A DNA stretch of 7,315 nt from M3007 sp033762055 (GTDB taxonomy: Bacteria > Bacteroidota > Bacteroidia > Chitinophagales > Saprospiraceae): assembly GCA_033762055.1 (NCBI GenBank), contig JANRLZ010000065.1:1-7315 (forward strand), in the 5' to 3' direction. Position numbers and translations under genes: made by a program. Below the pieces are notes generated by a model. It made no database searches. It worked only from the letters and a program-made list of their open reading frames with translations, and was not told where the DNA came from. Positions within the stretch are counted from its first letter, which is position 1, and each line of letters begins with the position of its first letter. Below are positions 5,492-7,315 of the stretch, piece by piece.

Positions 5492-7315
5492 TCATTCGTG
5501 CTGCACCACGACTTTACCTGTCGCAACGACCCTGCCTTTTTCATTGAGCAGTTCAACAAGGTACATTCCGTTTGGCAGCGCTGTGACATCCAGCAAGGCT
5601 GAGCCTTCCTGAAGAGGCGCTTCTTTTATCAAAACACCCCGTAAGTCCATCAGCAGTGCGCGGCCCTGCAGCGCCGGCGAAATCGTGATGACCAGATTGT
5701 CGGAAGCGGGGTTGGGCGAAAGGACGAAGGAAAATAAATCGCGCGGCGCTTCTTCGCTGCTGTTGATACAGGGTATCGGCGTCTCATAGGCGCCCAGATC
5801 AACCGTGTCCTGCAGGATACGCGGATGGCCGTCGAGATCGGTGAGAAGTCCGAAGGTATCTGCCACTACATTGCTGCCGGCATTTACGGCCGGCGAGCAG
5901 GGCTGGAGGCGAAAGTCGAAGGCAAGCGTATCTTCAAATTCCGGGTATTCGTTAAAAATCACATGATCGCCAAAGACCCCCTGTGCCCCCGGCCACTGCC
6001 AAAAACCGTCGGGTACGGTGATTATCGTGTTTTCTGCATGGAAGCCGTACATCTCGTACACAGCAGGATTGTTGTTGTAAAACATCCGAATTCCGTCCGT
6101 CTCCTTCTCCCACACAACGCAGTTGTTCAGGTACATTTCGTTGTAACCCCCGCCGGGCGATGAAGGTACTTTACTTTTTACAAATATGTACTCGTTGTTG
6201 TCGAAGAAGGTGCAGTTCGTGATTTCTGTAGTACTAAGGTTGTTTTCTCCAACCAACGCCGCCACGCCGCCGCCGTTGTGGGCGAAAAGGCAGTTTTTGA
6301 TTTCAGTATGCACTTCTCGCGTTGCATTTGACGCTCCGGATGCTCCGCATTGAACAGCTAAGCAGAGTTCGTTGGGAAAATCTACGTCCTGATTACCCAG
6401 GAAAACACAGGCTTGAATCAGATTTTTGGATTTACCTTCGGCGAAACCGCCTACGGTGGTAGTAAAGTTGCCGGCGAGGTTATCCTTGAAAATACAATTG
6501 GTTACTTCGGTTCTAACATCCCCTCCCCCTCGTGCAGACCCTATTGTGTAAGCAGAACCGCTCCCTCCGTTTGTGGTCTTGTTCCCTTCAAACAAACAAT
6601 GATTGGCCCGGAAAAAAAAATCCACATCGTCAAAAAAACCAATATCTCCGGTGTAATAAAGCCCCGCGCCATCGGCAGCAATATTCCGGCGGAACACACA
6701 GGAATCCAACACCAAAGACGCTTCGGTAAAGTCCGCAGAGAGCGCAAAATGGATAGCCCCACCCAAAGCGCCCAAAGGCGCAGAATCGCGTTCCATGAGA
6801 CAGCCCGAAAGACGAACATGGGTATTGGCCGTTTGATTGAAATACAGGCCGCCGCCGCCGTAGAGATAGACGTAATTGTCTGTAAAAGCGCAATCCTTTA
6901 TCTCCAGGGTATCCCCCGGAACAGAAGGGCTGTTCGCAAAAAATGCACCGCCCCAGATATAGGCCCGGTTGAATTGAAAGGTACATTGCTGCAGCACCGG
7001 GTTCACCGGGTGCTCGCCCATCCAGGGGTTGTCGGGGTCCGACCAGCTGCTGCACAAGCCGCCGCCTGCATAACCGGCGTTGCGTTCGAATATACAACGG
7101 GAAATAATGGGGCGTGAGTTGGTTTGTTCGTGCGAACCCTGCAACAACATCCCTGCGCCAAACCCGTCTAAGGTCGAAGGCGTGAACTCCCCGTAAGAAT
7201 GTCCTTGTGTAATCGTAAAACCGTCAACAAGGGTGCTGTTGTTCAGTCCAAGGCCTCTGACGACGTGGTAGGAATTGTCGGTTCGCAAATCAGGGTCTCC
7301 GATTTCCCCGCTCAG
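5492..7315 (-). CDS. Right-handed beta-helix surface protein with T9SS type A sorting domain, 5' end outside window
   Basis: The frame is open to the last base (LSGEIGDPD precedes LRTDNS), so the N-terminus is missing; 607 residues are visible. The first part reads like the parallel beta-helix proteins annotated as polymorphic/pectate-lyase-like (SYHVVRGLG, LVDGFTITQG). It then has about eleven imperfect turns built on a C-x-F-x-x-N core, often followed by GG(G): RCIFERNAGYAGGGL, QCTFQFNRAYIWGGA, DCAFTDN, SCVFRRN, NCIFKDN, NCLFAHN, NCTFFDN. The core Cys sits at visible residues 74, 111, 142, 172, 206, 240, 274, 303, 342, 368 and 399. Residues 459-511 (LQPCSPAVNAGS, TDLDGHPRI, VDLGAYE) match the choice-of-anchor Q segment that usually follows such helices. 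Residues 528-607 form a type IX secretion C-terminal sorting domain (LSPNPASDNLVI, LDVTALPNGMYLVEL, GKVVVQ). The protein is thus probably exported by the T9SS and anchored at or released from the cell surface. No catalytic residues are recognisable; adhesion or glycan binding is a guess. The 3' flank to 5362 shows only weak hairpins (ATTAC/GTAAT at 5458-5474), and no intrinsic terminator. Confidence 0.93.
   Translation of the reverse strand: MSGEIGDPDLRTDNSYHVVRGLGLNNSTLVDGFTITQGHSYGEFTPSTLDGFGAGMLLQGSHEQTNSRPIISRCIFERNAGYAGGGLCSSWSDPDNPWMGEHPVNPVLQQCTFQFNRAYIWGGAFFANSPSVPGDTLEIKDCAFTDNYVYLYGGGGLYFNQTANTHVRLSGCLMERDSAPLGALGGAIHFALSADFTEASLVLDSCVFRRNIAADGAGLYYTGDIGFFDDVDFFFRANHCLFEGNKTTNGGSGSAYTIGSARGGGDVRTEVTNCIFKDNLAGNFTTTVGGFAEGKSKNLIQACVFLGNQDVDFPNELCLAVQCGASGASNATREVHTEIKNCLFAHNGGGVAALVGENNLSTTEITNCTFFDNNEYIFVKSKVPSSPGGGYNEMYLNNCVVWEKETDGIRMFYNNNPAVYEMYGFHAENTIITVPDGFWQWPGAQGVFGDHVIFNEYPEFEDTLAFDFRLQPCSPAVNAGSNVVADTFGLLTDLDGHPRILQDTVDLGAYETPIPCINSSEEAPRDLFSFVLSPNPASDNLVITISPALQGRALLMDLRGVLIKEAPLQEGSALLDVTALPNGMYLVELLNEKGRVVATGKVVVQHE

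Overview
The window looks like a housekeeping stretch of a Bacteroidota chromosome, possibly from the Saprospiria (Haliscomenobacter/Lewinella-like). The signs are a type IX secretion (T9SS) C-terminal sorting domain on a large surface protein, start codons with A/T-rich leaders and no clear Shine-Dalgarno sequence, an outer-membrane beta-barrel whose signal peptide ends in an 'AQ'-type site, and an aconitase of the mitochondrial type. Coding DNA is moderately GC-rich, while one promoter-like block is almost pure A/T. The order-level guess is inference.

Layout. (1) Positions 2-955, + strand: the C-terminal three quarters of an M16 zinc peptidase, cut by the window start. (2) 964-1374, - strand: a PaaI-type hotdog thioesterase that meets the peptidase gene tail to tail, with only 8 bases between the stop codons. 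(3) 1375-1721: a non-coding gap holding a roughly 95-bp A/T block with four TTGTTA words and a perfect 10-bp inverted repeat just before the next gene. (4) 1722-2750, + strand: a secreted outer-membrane beta-barrel protein with a four-cysteine C-terminal tail. (5) 2751-3022: a non-coding gap packed with secondary structure: a 33-bp near-perfect inverted repeat, a textbook intrinsic terminator, and an 8-bp inverted repeat 15 bases before the next start codon. (6) 3023-5296, + strand: complete aconitate hydratase with all three iron-sulfur cysteines, followed by an intrinsic terminator at 5323-5361. (7) 5492-7315, - strand: the C-terminal part of a right-handed beta-helix surface protein with a choice-of-anchor Q-like segment and a T9SS sorting domain, cut by the window end.

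The genes do not form an obvious pathway or operon. Each complete gene appears to be its own transcription unit. Aconitase is the TCA-cycle step converting citrate to isocitrate in the cytoplasm; the barrel and beta-helix proteins belong to the cell surface; the peptidase is probably envelope-associated; the thioesterase would hydrolyse an unidentified acyl-CoA. I found no CRISPR array, tRNA, rRNA, transposase or defence system. The least explained part is the structured non-coding DNA between the beta-barrel gene and acn.
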